From Pseudoalteromonas ulvae UL12 (GTDB taxonomy: Bacteria > Pseudomonadota > Gammaproteobacteria > Enterobacterales > Alteromonadaceae), in NCBI RefSeq assembly GCF_014925405.1, contig NZ_AQHJ01000029.1, positions 186,001 through 250,000 on the forward strand: a stretch of DNA of 64,000 bases, written 5' to 3'. The stretch's first letter is position 1; each line of letters starts with the position of its first letter. Below, in pieces: positions 44,914-54,991 of the stretch. Under the pieces are notes generated by a model. It was given only the letters and a program-made list of their open reading frames with translations. It ran no database searches and was not told the origin of the DNA. Both the position numbers and the translations under genes were made by a program.

Positions 44914-46362
44914 TTAAGTGCCACAGAAGGTGCGATAGTGTTGGTCGCCATCTGCAGCTGGATCTTGGTATTGCTCAGTGTGTTGTGTGTGCTGATAAGG
45001 ATGTGCAAGCACAGATAAAAATCTCTCAATGTCACTCTGTGCACCTTGCTCATATTGTGCCAGTACAGCTTCAACATGGTGATTGCGAGGGATCACCACT
45101 GGATTATTCTGTTGCATGAGCTCATAAGCGTTGCAGGGTGAGATTGAGACGTTTGCTAAAGCAGATTGCCATTTGGCGACCCAGTCATTGAGCGGTGCGA
45201 CAAGTGCCACGGTGGCTTGGCTGTTTATAATTAAGCCCAAATGATAAAACGTCAGCGTGTAGTCTAATTGATGTGTCTGCATCAAATCGAGTAATTCAGT
45301 ACTTAAGGCATCGACTTCATCTGAGGTATGCTCAAAGCCAAGCTTTGCAGCCATCATAGTATTAAACGCTTGTTGAAATTGTGCGCTCATAGCAATAATT
45401 AAAGGCTCAACTTTAGCTACTGCCGCATCTTGGTCTGAATCAATTAAAGGCAATAAAGCTTCTGCAAGCCTAGCCATATTCCACTGTGCGATTGGGGCTT
45501 GATTTGCAAATGCATAACGGCCTTTGCGATCTATCGAGCTAAACACAGTGCCTGGATGATAAACTCCCATCATAGCGCAAGGGCCAAAATCTATGGTTTC
45601 ACCACTAATTGCGGTGTTATCGGTATTCATCACACCATGAATAAAACCCACTCGCAGCCAGGCTGTGATGAGTGTAATTTGCTTGGCGATAACTTGCTCA
45701 AGAAACGTAATAACACGCTCAGCGCCGCTGGATTTGATCGTTGGATAATGGCGGGCAATGGCATATTGGGTCAGTTCATCAAGTGCTTCAAGATTACCTT
45801 GGCTGGCAAAATACTGAAACGTGCCGACGCGAATATGGCTGGCCGCTACACGGGTAACAATTGCACCGGGTTTTGCATCGCCTCGATACACAGGCTCTCC
45901 GCTGGCTACAACGGCTAAGCAGCGAGATGTCGGCACACCTAAGGCAAACATAGCTTCGCTCATGATGTATTCACGTACAGCAGGGCCAATGGCACAGCGA
46001 CCATCACCTTGGCGAGAAAAGGGAGTCGGGCCCGAACCTTTGAGTTGAATATCTCGCTGTTGAGCGTTTTCATCGCTGATCTCACCAATTAAATGCGCGC
46101 GGCCATCACCGAGTTGGGGGTTAAAGTGGCCAAATTGATGACCACTGTAAGTTAATGCGATGGATTCTGCGCCGGGTGGCAACTGATTTCCTGAAAAATA
46201 CTGCGCTAATAGTGCGCTATCTTGAGTCAAAGTGCTTGGTATCAGTAACTGCTTTGCTAAAGAATCATTCCAAAGCAGCAATTTCGGCTTGGCTACCGGA
46301 GTAGGCAGTACATGTTGGTAAAAAATTGGCGCGAGTTTGATATAAGTATTGTTAAATTTCAT
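44914..46362 (-). CDS. selO: Protein adenylyltransferase SelO
   Basis: A 482-residue pseudokinase-fold enzyme that AMPylates proteins and is linked to redox stress in E. coli (SelO/YdiU). Key blocks are present: LGDGRAHLIGEI, KGSGPTPFSRQGDGRCAIGPAVREYIMSEAM (split by me here at 20-residue sense), GVMNTDNTAISGETIDFGPCAMMG with the metal-binding Asn/Asp. The length matches the E. coli protein (478). The C-terminal selenocysteine or Cys motif reads HYRTFCGT, with Cys in place of selenocysteine. Confidence 0.93.
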   Translation of the reverse strand: MKFNNTYIKLAPIFYQHVLPTPVAKPKLLLWNDSLAKQLLIPSTLTQDSALLAQYFSGNQLPPGAESIALTYSGHQFGHFNPQLGDGRAHLIGEISDENAQQRDIQLKGSGPTPFSRQGDGRCAIGPAVREYIMSEAMFALGVPTSRCLAVVASGEPVYRGDAKPGAIVTRVAASHIRVGTFQYFASQGNLEALDELTQYAIARHYPTIKSSGAERVITFLEQVIAKQITLITAWLRVGFIHGVMNTDNTAISGETIDFGPCAMMGVYHPGTVFSSIDRKGRYAFANQAPIAQWNMARLAEALLPLIDSDQDAAVAKVEPLIIAMSAQFQQAFNTMMAAKLGFEHTSDEVDALSTELLDLMQTHQLDYTLTFYHLGLIINSQATVALVAPLNDWVAKWQSALANVSISPCNAYELMQQNNPVVIPRNHHVEAVLAQYEQGAQSDIERFLSVLAHPYQHTQHTEQYQDPAADGDQHYRTFCGT

Positions 46363-46538
46363 CTGGGCACTTAGTCAGTTGATTTTCGCTATGATAAACG
46401 ATTTATTTACCTTGCAGTACGAAAGGTCTGAATAAATCGGTTGCTAAAAAAGCACTTTTATTGCGCTAACGCAAAATCAAGTTGGTAATAATCGTTAAAA
46501 TCATCTTAACTAATTAAAAAATAAGAGAAGTTATGATT

Positions 46539-46841
46539 ATGAAAAAGTTTTTATTTGTGGGGTTAGCTATGTGCTGTAGTGCTGTTTCTGCAGGTGACAT
46601 TGAACAAGGTAAAGCAAAATCTGCAATGTGTGTCGCGTGTCATGGAGTTAATGGTGTCAGTTCAGTGGCGATTTATCCCAATTTAGCGGGGCAAAAAAGT
46701 GCATATTTAGCCAAGCAAATGCGCGACTTCAAATCGGGAAATCGTAACGATGCCATGATGAGTGCAATGGCAAAGCCACTCAGTGATGCTGATATCGATA
46801 ATCTAGCAGCGTACTTTGCTTCTTTACCTGCAGCAAAGTAA
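46539..46841 (+). CDS. Small periplasmic class I cytochrome c
   Basis: About 100 residues with a signal peptide ([18 protein letters not shown]) and a single haem motif CVACH at about residues 29-33. The distal Met is probably in [13 protein letters not shown]. It resembles cytochrome c4/c5-type electron carriers. An ATG at 46533 precedes, but AGAGAAG is better spaced for 46539. Divergent from selO. Confidence 0.88.
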   Translation: MKKFLFVGLAMCCSAVSAGDIEQGKAKSAMCVACHGVNGVSSVAIYPNLAGQKSAYLAKQMRDFKSGNRNDAMMSAMAKPLSDADIDNLAAYFASLPAAK

Positions 46842-46858
46842 CAAGCCCAAAAAGAAAG

Positions 46859-48679
46859 TTATGACTGCACTAAATAGGCGCGGATTAAATTCATAAACGC
46901 TGCGCCATATTTAGTGAGTTTAGTGAACCCCACTCCGGATACTTGCAAAAATTCAGCATCGTTTGTTGGCATAATTTGCGCCATTTCAGCCAAGGTTTTA
47001 TCGTTAAAGACCACATAGGGAGGGACATCATCGGCATCGGCCAATTCTTTGCGTAATGCGCGAAGTTTGGCAAAGAGTTTTTTGTCGTAATTGAATTGGG
47101 CCAATTTATCTTGGTAGACGTGTTTTGCTTGTAGTCGCGGTTCGGCTAATTGCAGTTGGTATTCACCTCGTAATACGGGGCGAGCAGCTTCTGTGAGGCG
47201 TAAAATTGACCCAAGTGTGATGTCTTGTTGTAACAAACCTTGGTGGACCAGCTGCCTTAAAATACTGAGCCAAAATTCAATACTGTGCTCTTTGCCAATA
47301 GCAAATGTGCTGAGTTCGTGATGATTATTGTCGCGTATTCTGGCTGTATTGGCTCCGCGCAACAACTCGACGATATAACCCATGCCAAACTTTTGTTCTG
47401 CGCGATAGACACACGATAACGCCTGCTGTGCGACGACTGTCCCATCAAATTGTGTGGGTGGATTAAGGCAGATGTCGCAGTTTCCACAGACTTCTCGTTG
47501 ATACTCTGAAAAGTAATTCAGCAGTATTTTTCGCCGGCAGGTTTGCGCCTCTGCAAAGCTGGCCATTGCATTAAAGCGTTGTTGTTCTACTTTTCGCCTT
47601 TGTTCATCTTCAATATCTTCAAAAAACCGTTTCACCCGTGGAATATCCGCCGGGTCAAAATACATTATGGCTTCGGCGGCTAAACCATCTCGCCCTGCGC
47701 GCCCGGTTTCTTGATAATAAGACTCGATGTTTTTAGGAATATCGTAATGAATTACAAAACGAACATTGGGTTTGTTAATGCCCATCCCAAATGCGACAGT
47801 GGCAACGACAATTTGAATATCATCTTTTGCAAAGGCAGTTTGCACAAAGCTGCGCTGGGTGTTTTCAAGCCCTGCATGGTAGGCGGCAGCGTTAAATCCG
47901 GCTTCGACTAATTTTGCGCTAATATCATCGACCCGCTTACGGCTGGTGCAGTAAATAATCCCGCTTTGCCCTTTTTGTTGGCGCAAATAGCGCATCAACT
48001 GTGATAAAGGCTTAAATTTTTCTTCAAGCGTATAGCGAATATTCGGCCGATCAAAGCTTCCCGTATAAATATACGGCTGCTGTAAGGTGAGTTGTTCGAC
48101 GATGTCATGGCGTGTGGCAGTATCGGCTGTTGCTGTGAGCGCCATGATAGGGATTGTCGGAAAATACTGCTTTAGTTGCTTAAGTCGAAAATAATGGGGG
48201 CGAAAATCATGGCCCCAATGAGAGACGCAATGGGCCTCATCAATGGCAAATAAACTAATGGGTAAGTGGTGCAAGCGCTCGATAAAATCATGTTGCAAAA
48301 TACGTTCAGGTGCCACGTACAGCAGCTTAATTTTACCGGCATGTAAATCCTGATAAATAGCCATACTTTGTTCGCGAGAAAGGCTTTGATTTAAGCATTC
48401 TGCGGCAACACCTAAGGCGTTAAGTTGCGCTACTTGATCCTGCATTAATGAAATCAGCGGCGAGACCACGATAGTGATCCCAGATAAGGCTAGTGCAGGG
48501 ATTTGATAACAAAGCGATTTTCCTCCGCCAGTAGGCATGAGTACAAGCGTATCTTGGCCTGCTATTGCGGCGTTTATAACGCTGTCTTGTCCTGCGCGAA
48601 AGGTATCGTACCCAAATACTTGTTTAAGTATCGAATAGATATCAGAGGCGGACTGTTCGGTCGTTGGAGTAGTTATCAT
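46859..48679 (-). CDS. recQ: ATP-dependent DNA helicase RecQ
   Basis: A 606-residue 3'-5' DNA helicase of the RecF pathway. Walker A is MPTGGGKS and the DExH motif is DEAH (FAIDEAHCVSHWGHDF). The RQC zinc site has four Cys (CRRKILLNYF then CGNCDIC), and a C-terminal HRDC domain occupies about 530-606. Normal length. Convergent with the cytochrome gene (17 bases between stops). Confidence 0.96.
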   Translation of the reverse strand: MITTPTTEQSASDIYSILKQVFGYDTFRAGQDSVINAAIAGQDTLVLMPTGGGKSLCYQIPALALSGITIVVSPLISLMQDQVAQLNALGVAAECLNQSLSREQSMAIYQDLHAGKIKLLYVAPERILQHDFIERLHHLPISLFAIDEAHCVSHWGHDFRPHYFRLKQLKQYFPTIPIMALTATADTATRHDIVEQLTLQQPYIYTGSFDRPNIRYTLEEKFKPLSQLMRYLRQQKGQSGIIYCTSRKRVDDISAKLVEAGFNAAAYHAGLENTQRSFVQTAFAKDDIQIVVATVAFGMGINKPNVRFVIHYDIPKNIESYYQETGRAGRDGLAAEAIMYFDPADIPRVKRFFEDIEDEQRRKVEQQRFNAMASFAEAQTCRRKILLNYFSEYQREVCGNCDICLNPPTQFDGTVVAQQALSCVYRAEQKFGMGYIVELLRGANTARIRDNNHHELSTFAIGKEHSIEFWLSILRQLVHQGLLQQDITLGSILRLTEAARPVLRGEYQLQLAEPRLQAKHVYQDKLAQFNYDKKLFAKLRALRKELADADDVPPYVVFNDKTLAEMAQIMPTNDAEFLQVSGVGFTKLTKYGAAFMNLIRAYLVQS

Positions 48680-48918
48680 CGCGGCATTTTAGAGTTTTTT
48701 TTCTCGCTTGTCTGCATTCCTTGTTAGGAATTGATCGGGTTAATTCGTTTTTGGTATTCCATTCAAGTGTGCTTTTGTTACTGTCGAATAACACTGACAG
48801 CGAAGTAAATTTAGTGATACACGGTGTTTAAGTTAAATTTATTATTTCGAGTTCTATGGTGCCCGAACTTTCAAACTTACGTTAAGATAGCGAACCTTTT
48901 TTATGGATGTGTAATTGA

Positions 48919-49830
48919 ATGTCGATTAGTTCAGAGCAAAAGCAGGGCATGTTATTTGCGAGCGCAGCTTTTTTAATGTGGGGCTTGGCCCCCATTTATT
49001 TTAAGTTGCTAGACAATGTGGCTGCAATGGAAATTTTAGTGCATCGCGTTGTTTGGTCCTTTCTATTTTTACTTGTTATTGTCGTGACCATTAAAAAGTG
49101 GCATACGGTTGTTCGTGTTTTGAAACAACCTAAATTAGTGATGATGCTGGTTGTTACTGCGGGCCTGCTGGGATTTAACTGGGGGTTGTTTATTTGGTCT
49201 GTAAACAATAATCACATGCTCGATGCCAGTCTCGGTTATTACATTAATCCATTATTGAATGTATTATTGGGCTTTTTGTTTTTAGGTGAGCGTTTACGCC
49301 GCTGGCAAGGTGTTTCGGTGGCATTGGCCATCTCTGGGGTAGTGATCCAAGTGATAAGTTTTGGATCTTTTCCTGTTATTGCGTTTTCGCTGGCGAGTTC
49401 ATTTGCTGTGTACGGGTTGTTACGCAAAAAACTGGCGGTTGATTCATTGCCAGGGTTATTGCTTGAGTCTCTTATTTTGCTTCCTGCGGCGTTAATTTAC
49501 TGGTTTTATTTCATGCAATCACCGACCTCGGATTTAGCTCTCAATACGTGGCAATTGAATGCATTGTTAGTCAGTGCAGGGATTGTGACGACATTGCCAT
49601 TATTATGTTTTACCGCTGCTGCGAAACGCTTGCAATACACGACATTAGGTTTTTTCCAGTATATTGGCCCAAGTTTAATGTTTTTATTGGCAGTGAGCTT
49701 TTATGGTGAAACATTTGGTGTCGATCGGATGATAACATTCGCCTGCATTTGGGGGGCGTTGGCATTGTTCAGTTGGGATTCGTATCGCTTTGCACAAAAA
49801 GCCAAACTGCGCACTGCACCGAAAGACTAA
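48919..49830 (+). CDS. rarD: RarD/EamA-family transporter
   Basis: A 303-residue inner-membrane protein with ten helices in two EamA repeats. The start GMLFASAAFLMWGLAPIYFK and NWGLFIWSVNNNHMLDASLGYYINPLLNV are the RarD signature. The substrate is not settled in this family. Divergent from recQ over a 240-base gap that holds their promoters and nothing else I recognise. Convergent with the next gene. Confidence 0.9.
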   Translation: MSISSEQKQGMLFASAAFLMWGLAPIYFKLLDNVAAMEILVHRVVWSFLFLLVIVVTIKKWHTVVRVLKQPKLVMMLVVTAGLLGFNWGLFIWSVNNNHMLDASLGYYINPLLNVLLGFLFLGERLRRWQGVSVALAISGVVIQVISFGSFPVIAFSLASSFAVYGLLRKKLAVDSLPGLLLESLILLPAALIYWFYFMQSPTSDLALNTWQLNALLVSAGIVTTLPLLCFTAAAKRLQYTTLGFFQYIGPSLMFLLAVSFYGETFGVDRMITFACIWGALALFSWDSYRFAQKAKLRTAPKD

Positions 49831-49839
49831 CCCGTTGCG

Positions 49840-51078
49840 TTAATCTGCAATTACGATATTACGGCCAGATTCTTTGGCCGTATATAAATGTAGATCTGCC
49901 ACTTTTAAAATTTCATCAACACGTGTTTTTAGTTGATGGGTCACTCCTACCGATAAAGTAAAATGTATATTGTCTTGGCTAAATGTAGGGCTATGTTTAT
50001 CGACCTCACTTCTAAAAATTTCTAATTGCTGTTGTGCTTCTTGATAAGTGTGATTGGCAAAGAATATCGCAAACTCTTCTCCTCCTAACCTTGCAACTAA
50101 CGCTTCTGGAAAATGCTGTTTGAAAAAATCAGCCAATCCTTTTAAAACGTCATCTCCTGCATCATGGCCATAGTTATCATTAATTGCTTTAAAGTGATCA
50201 ATATCTATCATGGCAAGTGTGATGCCTTGCTGTTGTTCAAGGTTTTTTGTGAGCTGTTCTTGTACTGATTCAAAAAAGTAGCGGCGGTTGGGGAGGTTTG
50301 TTAGATAGTCGCTGTTGGCTTGTAGGCGGATGGTTGCAATCGCATCGAGCATTTCAATATTTTGACTGAGCCGGCAGTAAAATTCTTCGGGATGAAAGGG
50401 TTTACTCAAGTAATCATTGGCCCCATTTTTTAAAAATTTAGCCGACATTTGGTTATCTTTGGTACTTGAAATGCCTATCACAGCGAGATCTTCGTTACTG
50501 TATTCTTGCCTAATTTTGGACGTTAGGGTGATGCCGTCCATATTGGGCATTTCGTTATCGGTGATCACCACTTTGATGTCTGTATATGCTTCTAATTGAG
50601 CGAGCCCTTCAATGCCATCTTTTGCCACCGCCACTAAATAATTGTGGCGATTAAGTAAGTTTGTAAGATGGTTACGGGTCGCTGCAGAATCATCGACCAC
50701 TAATATACGTACATGTTCGTTTTTAGGTAAGCGACGTAGTTGTGTTTCGAGATAATGATAAGCTTGGCGGTTTTCTTTGGTAATGTAATCAACGATGGGA
50801 TAACGCAGTACAGTGTCGCGAGTTTGGCTATCAATTTTTCCGGTCATGACAATAGTGGGAATATCGGCACCAATTGTAAATGGAATGGCTTCACCTGTGG
50901 GGGCATCGGGCAATACGTAGTCGACGACAGCGCAAAAATAATTATTATGTTCTATCAGTGTAATGGCTTCTGCCAGTGAGTAGGCAACATCAACATCAAA
51001 TCCTATTTTCACACCTATGTGTTTTTGCACTTTAGCGATGGATTGATTGTCTTCAATAATTAATAACTTATGAGGCAC
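49840..51078 (-). CDS. Response regulator with two receiver domains and GGDEF
   Basis: About 412 residues. REC1 (1-115) has the phosphorylation Asp in CAVVDYVLP, REC2 (about 125-240) in VVITDNEMPNMDG, and the GGDEF domain (about 255-412) carries RLGGEEFAIFF. It makes cyclic di-GMP under phosphorelay control. The start is GTG at 51078, six bases after AGGG. The TTG at 51093 would place that ribosome site inside the gene. No partner kinase is adjacent. The layout resembles PleD-like regulators. Confidence 0.9.
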   Translation of the reverse strand: MPHKLLIIEDNQSIAKVQKHIGVKIGFDVDVAYSLAEAITLIEHNNYFCAVVDYVLPDAPTGEAIPFTIGADIPTIVMTGKIDSQTRDTVLRYPIVDYITKENRQAYHYLETQLRRLPKNEHVRILVVDDSAATRNHLTNLLNRHNYLVAVAKDGIEGLAQLEAYTDIKVVITDNEMPNMDGITLTSKIRQEYSNEDLAVIGISSTKDNQMSAKFLKNGANDYLSKPFHPEEFYCRLSQNIEMLDAIATIRLQANSDYLTNLPNRRYFFESVQEQLTKNLEQQQGITLAMIDIDHFKAINDNYGHDAGDDVLKGLADFFKQHFPEALVARLGGEEFAIFFANHTYQEAQQQLEIFRSEVDKHSPTFSQDNIHFTLSVGVTHQLKTRVDEILKVADLHLYTAKESGRNIVIAD

Positions 51079-51220
51079 TATTAACCCTTTCAATAACGAG
51101 ATAAGTAACGAAAAGTCGTTAATAAAAAGTTTAGCTGAGCTTTTTTAATTTGCTGAATTTTGATGGAATTTCTTATGCTAAGCGGAGAGGGTGCACGTTA
51201 AGCGTGCACCACACAAATTG

Positions 51221-52189
51221 TTATTTTGGATCTTTTTGAGAAGGAATAGCTGAGGTTTCAGGTGTTTTTTTGCCTTGAGGTTTGTCAAAAATTCCCAAAC
51301 GAATGCGTACAAAGTGTAAAATTTCTTTTGCTACATCAATATCGATGCACGATTCTAACCCTTCAAAGCCTGGTGAAGAATTAGCTTCACATATTTTATA
51401 ATGACCATTGTCAAAAAGAAGGTCGATACCAGCAATATCTAAATCAAGTGCATGAGAAGTTTGCAGTGCTAACCATTCGATTTCGGGGGTGATTGAAAAT
51501 GGGCTGGCGCTACCGCCATTGCTGACATTGGCTTTGAAGTCACCATCAACTGCTTTTCGCTCAAAACATGCAATGACTCGTCCACCGATGGTAAATACAC
51601 GCAAATCACGGCCATGGCTATTACTAATAAATTCTTGCAAGATGATATTGGCATTTTTATTGGTCGCTTCAATCAGTTGCATTAAGTCGCGAAATTCACT
51701 TTTACTTTTAGATAAAAAAACACCACTGCCTTGAGAGCCTGATAGGGTTTTGATCACCACGGGAAAACCCAAAGTGGTTTCAACTAAATCAACATTAACC
51801 GGAAACTTAACCAACATGGTTTTAGGCGTTGGTAGGTTTTTCTCGGCGAGGATTTGTTGGGAGTACAACTTATCTTTGACGGTTTCGATGGCCACTGAGT
51901 TATTCACACAATAAACACCTAAACGTTCTAAATGGCGGATAATGGCCAAGGCAAAATATGTGGTACCCGCACCCATTCTTGGCATCACAAAATCAGGCAG
52001 CTTTACGTACTCGCCATTGATCATGATACTTTTGTCGTCTTCGCGCGTGACCGTCAAATCGAATTGATCTGGTGAATACACATCGAGTTCAATGCCCGAT
52101 GCTTTGGCGGCTTCAACTAGGCGTTGAATTTCATAAGACTCTGGTTTTAATAAAGTGGCAGAGTCTTTATAGATGATCCAACCGCGCAT
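51221..52189 (-). CDS. RimK-like ATP-grasp ligase
   Basis: A 322-residue ATP-grasp enzyme that forms amide bonds, typically adding glutamate or another amino acid to a peptide or coenzyme. FPVVIKTLSGSQGSGVFLS is the ATP-binding loop, LQEFISNSHGRDLRVFTIGG and DIAGIDLLFDNGHYKICEANSSPGF (as separate segments) contain the metal-binding Asp/Glu/Asn. The TAATG overlap with the maoP-like gene upstream indicates coupled translation. Substrate unknown. The tail (GKKTPETSAIPSQKDPK) is unstructured. Confidence 0.88.
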   Translation of the reverse strand: MRGWIIYKDSATLLKPESYEIQRLVEAAKASGIELDVYSPDQFDLTVTREDDKSIMINGEYVKLPDFVMPRMGAGTTYFALAIIRHLERLGVYCVNNSVAIETVKDKLYSQQILAEKNLPTPKTMLVKFPVNVDLVETTLGFPVVIKTLSGSQGSGVFLSKSKSEFRDLMQLIEATNKNANIILQEFISNSHGRDLRVFTIGGRVIACFERKAVDGDFKANVSNGGSASPFSITPEIEWLALQTSHALDLDIAGIDLLFDNGHYKICEANSSPGFEGLESCIDIDVAKEILHFVRIRLGIFDKPQGKKTPETSAIPSQKDPK

Positions 52190-52557
52190 TAGTATTCCTC
52201 AATTTGTCTACCGTAGCTGATTTCACTGCCGGTATTTTTCGATTTGCCAAACACAGTGTGAAACCGTGCTGGACTCGTTGTCAGTTTTAGGTATTTCAAC
52301 CATGCCTTTTCGGCGATATTGCTTGCCTCAGCCAGCCCTTGCATCACATCAACAAAGTGAGTTTGCAGGTCATTTTTCGGCTCGATTGTGTTGTTATATA
52401 ACGCTTTTAATACTACGCCATTGTTTTCTAGGATTTGCGCTTCTAATAACGTAAAGTTACCACTTCGGCTAAATCCTCGAGGGAATTGAGCATCATCAAA
52501 AAAAAGTTGGTTTGATGCAAATGCCAGCTTAATCGCTGTAATATCTTGGTTAGACAT
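52189..52557 (-). CDS. maoP: MaoP-like (DUF413) protein
   Basis: A 122-residue protein. FDDAQFPRGFSRSGNFTLLEAQILENNG corresponds to the E. coli MaoP/YifE pattern ([20 protein letters not shown]), and AWLKYLKLTTSPARFHTVFG matches its second half. MaoP with the maoS site organises the Ori macrodomain in E. coli. As there, it is divergent from hdfR. Unlike there, it is coupled to a RimK-like ligase. Confidence 0.82.
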   Translation of the reverse strand: MSNQDITAIKLAFASNQLFFDDAQFPRGFSRSGNFTLLEAQILENNGVVLKALYNNTIEPKNDLQTHFVDVMQGLAEASNIAEKAWLKYLKLTTSPARFHTVFGKSKNTGSEISYGRQIEEY

Positions 52558-52649
52558 ACAGGTTCCTTTAGGACATGATTATTCGCTGCGAGCTTATACT
52601 AAGATTTGTGTTAATTTAAACAAAAAGAATTTATCGTGAGGATAAGTAA

Positions 52650-53522
52650 TTGGATATAGATTTACTAAAAACATTTATGGAAGTCGCCAATACTCGACAC
52701 TTTGGTCGTGCGGCAGAAAACCTCTATTTAACTCAGTCTGCGGTGAGCTTTCGAATTCGTCAACTTGAGCAAACATTAGGTGTAAATCTATTTTTAAGGC
52801 AACGAAACAACATTCAACTCACCGCAGCAGGTGAGCGATTACTTCCTCATGCAAAGTTAATTGTCACAGGTGTTCAGCGAGCAAAAATTGATGTCGCACT
52901 CGCTGAGGGAATGAACAAACAAGTGTCTTTGGCTGGCACTCCTAATATTTGGGATGCGTTTTTGCAATTTGGTATCACCAATATTGTTTCGGCTATGCCT
53001 GGGGTGTCACTGGTTGCAGAGGTCAAAGCGCAGCAAGAAAGTACGCGACTTTTGTTAGAGCGCACCTTAGACATGGCGGTGTTATTTGATCCGCCTAAAG
53101 TAGATGAACTTAAGGTTGAGCGCATTTGTGAGCTTGCCATCATCCCTATTACTAGCTTTGATGAGTGCGATACTGTCAGCTTTTATGAAAACCAATATGT
53201 GTATGTCGATTGGGGCACTGCTTTTTCGTTGTGGCATGCAGAAGTCGCTGCTGGGAAAACGCTCCCGTATGTTCGCACCAGTACAGGGCGGATTGCGCTT
53301 GATTTATTATTACAATGTGGAGGCAGTGCGTTTATTCCTGAAGCATTAGCGAAAAGTTACTTGCAATCAGACGTATTAAAACGTGTTGATGGAATACCGG
53401 AAACATCACGCGATATTTATATTGCGTATCATAAAGATAATGAACAAAAAGAGTTCATTGAAACTGTGGTAGGTTTGTTACGAGCGCTAAGCCCAAAAGC
53501 GGCGAAATCATTAAAAGCGTAA
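52650..53522 (+). CDS. hdfR: LysR-family regulator HdfR
   Basis: A 290-residue LysR protein. The N-terminal block DLLKTFMEVANTRHFGRAAE, NLYLTQSAVSFRIRQLEQTL, GVNLFLRQRNNIQLTAAGER is close to HdfR, which represses flhDC in enterics. The start is TTG at 52650 with GAGG eight bases upstream. The divergent maoP-like gene strongly supports the assignment. The target in this organism is unknown because flhDC is usually absent in Alteromonadales. Confidence 0.86.
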   Translation: MDIDLLKTFMEVANTRHFGRAAENLYLTQSAVSFRIRQLEQTLGVNLFLRQRNNIQLTAAGERLLPHAKLIVTGVQRAKIDVALAEGMNKQVSLAGTPNIWDAFLQFGITNIVSAMPGVSLVAEVKAQQESTRLLLERTLDMAVLFDPPKVDELKVERICELAIIPITSFDECDTVSFYENQYVYVDWGTAFSLWHAEVAAGKTLPYVRTSTGRIALDLLLQCGGSAFIPEALAKSYLQSDVLKRVDGIPETSRDIYIAYHKDNEQKEFIETVVGLLRALSPKAAKSLKA

Positions 53523-53539
53523 TAAAAATGATAGACAAT

Positions 53540-53565
53540 AAAAAAGCGGCTAAGCCGCTTTTTTA
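53540..53565. terminator. Bidirectional terminator between hdfR and the porin gene
   Basis: AAAAGCGGC and GCCGCTTTT around TAA, with A and T runs on each side, serving both convergent genes. Confidence 0.88.
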
Positions 53566-53584
53566 TTGTGTTTTCAATTACTAA

Positions 53585-54730
53585 TTACCAAGTAACTTGC
53601 ATACGTGCAGCAACAGAAGTTGCGTCGTACTTAGCAAACTCATCACCGTCGCTTGAAACAACGTTGAACATCGCACGCATGTTCTTATTGATATAATAGT
53701 TTGCGCCCAATGTGATTGAGTCGACTTGTCCACCCATCACACCTGCTTCTTTATCATTTAAATCTAGGCTTGATACGCGTGCTGCGATTTCCCAAGCGCC
53801 GTCTTTACCTGGCTTAACACGTTTGAACTTACCTTGTTTTGTATTGTAAGGACGTGAAGAGCCATCAAGTAAATAAGATGCCGATAAATAAAAACCATCA
53901 AAACTACTGTCATTATTGACTGAAGAATCAACATCAGCATTGATGTATTCACCAAGAATCGTCAAAGAACCGAATTTCATTGCAGTTTCAAGTGCATACA
54001 TATTGTAGCCATCAGCAGCTAAGCTAGAAGTATCGACTATGCGTGTATCTGCTTGGTGTGATTCTGGACGTGAGCGAAAACGAACAGATGCGCCATCAGA
54101 CAGCTGACGCGTTGATAACGAGGCACCAAAAGAGATCAGCTGATCTTTGTCGATAACAGGTGCATAGTTAAAACGGCCGTTAAAACCAAGCTCTTCATCA
54201 CCAGCGTTATCTTTGTTTACGTCTTGACCGTAGATACCGTAATTAAGAGACCAGTTATCACCCCATTGGCGAGCAGCAATACCCATAGCGCGATTTAAAC
54301 CAAAGGCTTCAATAATTGACGAACGCTCAATGAATGTGACGTCGTTAGAGCTTGTTTGTGGCTCCATACCAAACGCTTCGATTTGGCTACCAATCAACAC
54401 TTCGGTATTGTTAAAACCGTTATAGCTAATATAAGCATCTTTAACTGATTCACTCGACATGAAATCGTATTGTAGCTTGTAGCCCCACTGCGCCATTTTA
54501 CCGTTGGCTGCAAAGCGTGCTCGGCGAATTTCAGTACCATTGTTTAAATCAATATCATCACTGTTAAATGCAACAGCGTCTAATTGGATACGACCATTAA
54601 ACTTGAAGCTATATTGGCCGTCGTCAGATTTCACTTGAAAACCACCTTTAGTGGTCACTTCAGCAGCGTAAAGGCTTGAAGTAGCAAAAATAGCGGCTGT
54701 AATCGTAGACAATTTAATTAACTTGTTCAT
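53585..54730 (-). CDS. OprO/OprP-like porin
   Basis: A 381-residue outer-membrane protein starting MNKLIKLSTITAAIFATSSL (signal peptide, cleaved near YAA). QVKSDDGQYSFKFNGRIQLDAVAFN and FAANGKMAQWGYKLQYDF match the phosphate-selective porin O/P family. The C-terminus ends in an aromatic (QVTW), typical of porins. The phosphate specificity is not proven. The 240 bases to recG are AT-rich and hold its promoter; I see no clear Pho box. Confidence 0.87.
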   Translation of the reverse strand: MNKLIKLSTITAAIFATSSLYAAEVTTKGGFQVKSDDGQYSFKFNGRIQLDAVAFNSDDIDLNNGTEIRRARFAANGKMAQWGYKLQYDFMSSESVKDAYISYNGFNNTEVLIGSQIEAFGMEPQTSSNDVTFIERSSIIEAFGLNRAMGIAARQWGDNWSLNYGIYGQDVNKDNAGDEELGFNGRFNYAPVIDKDQLISFGASLSTRQLSDGASVRFRSRPESHQADTRIVDTSSLAADGYNMYALETAMKFGSLTILGEYINADVDSSVNNDSSFDGFYLSASYLLDGSSRPYNTKQGKFKRVKPGKDGAWEIAARVSSLDLNDKEAGVMGGQVDSITLGANYYINKNMRAMFNVVSSDGDEFAKYDATSVAARMQVTW

Positions 54731-54991
54731 TGCTTGGTTCCTAACTAACAATTGTAGAGTGAATGACTCAATTTAAAGTAGGCAGATGCCTGTTTAATGA
54801 CGTGTATGTTAATTTCATAATGTTACTTAAATATTACAATGGACTTTTTTAGTTCTAATTAATTAAATATAAATGTCATAAACTATTTATTTATCTGTTT
54901 TTAAAGGGTTATTTGTTTTATTTGCCTGTCTCATTTTTGTCATTTTTTTGTATTTAAATATTCATTTTATGTTTTCTAGGCTGTTTTTAGG

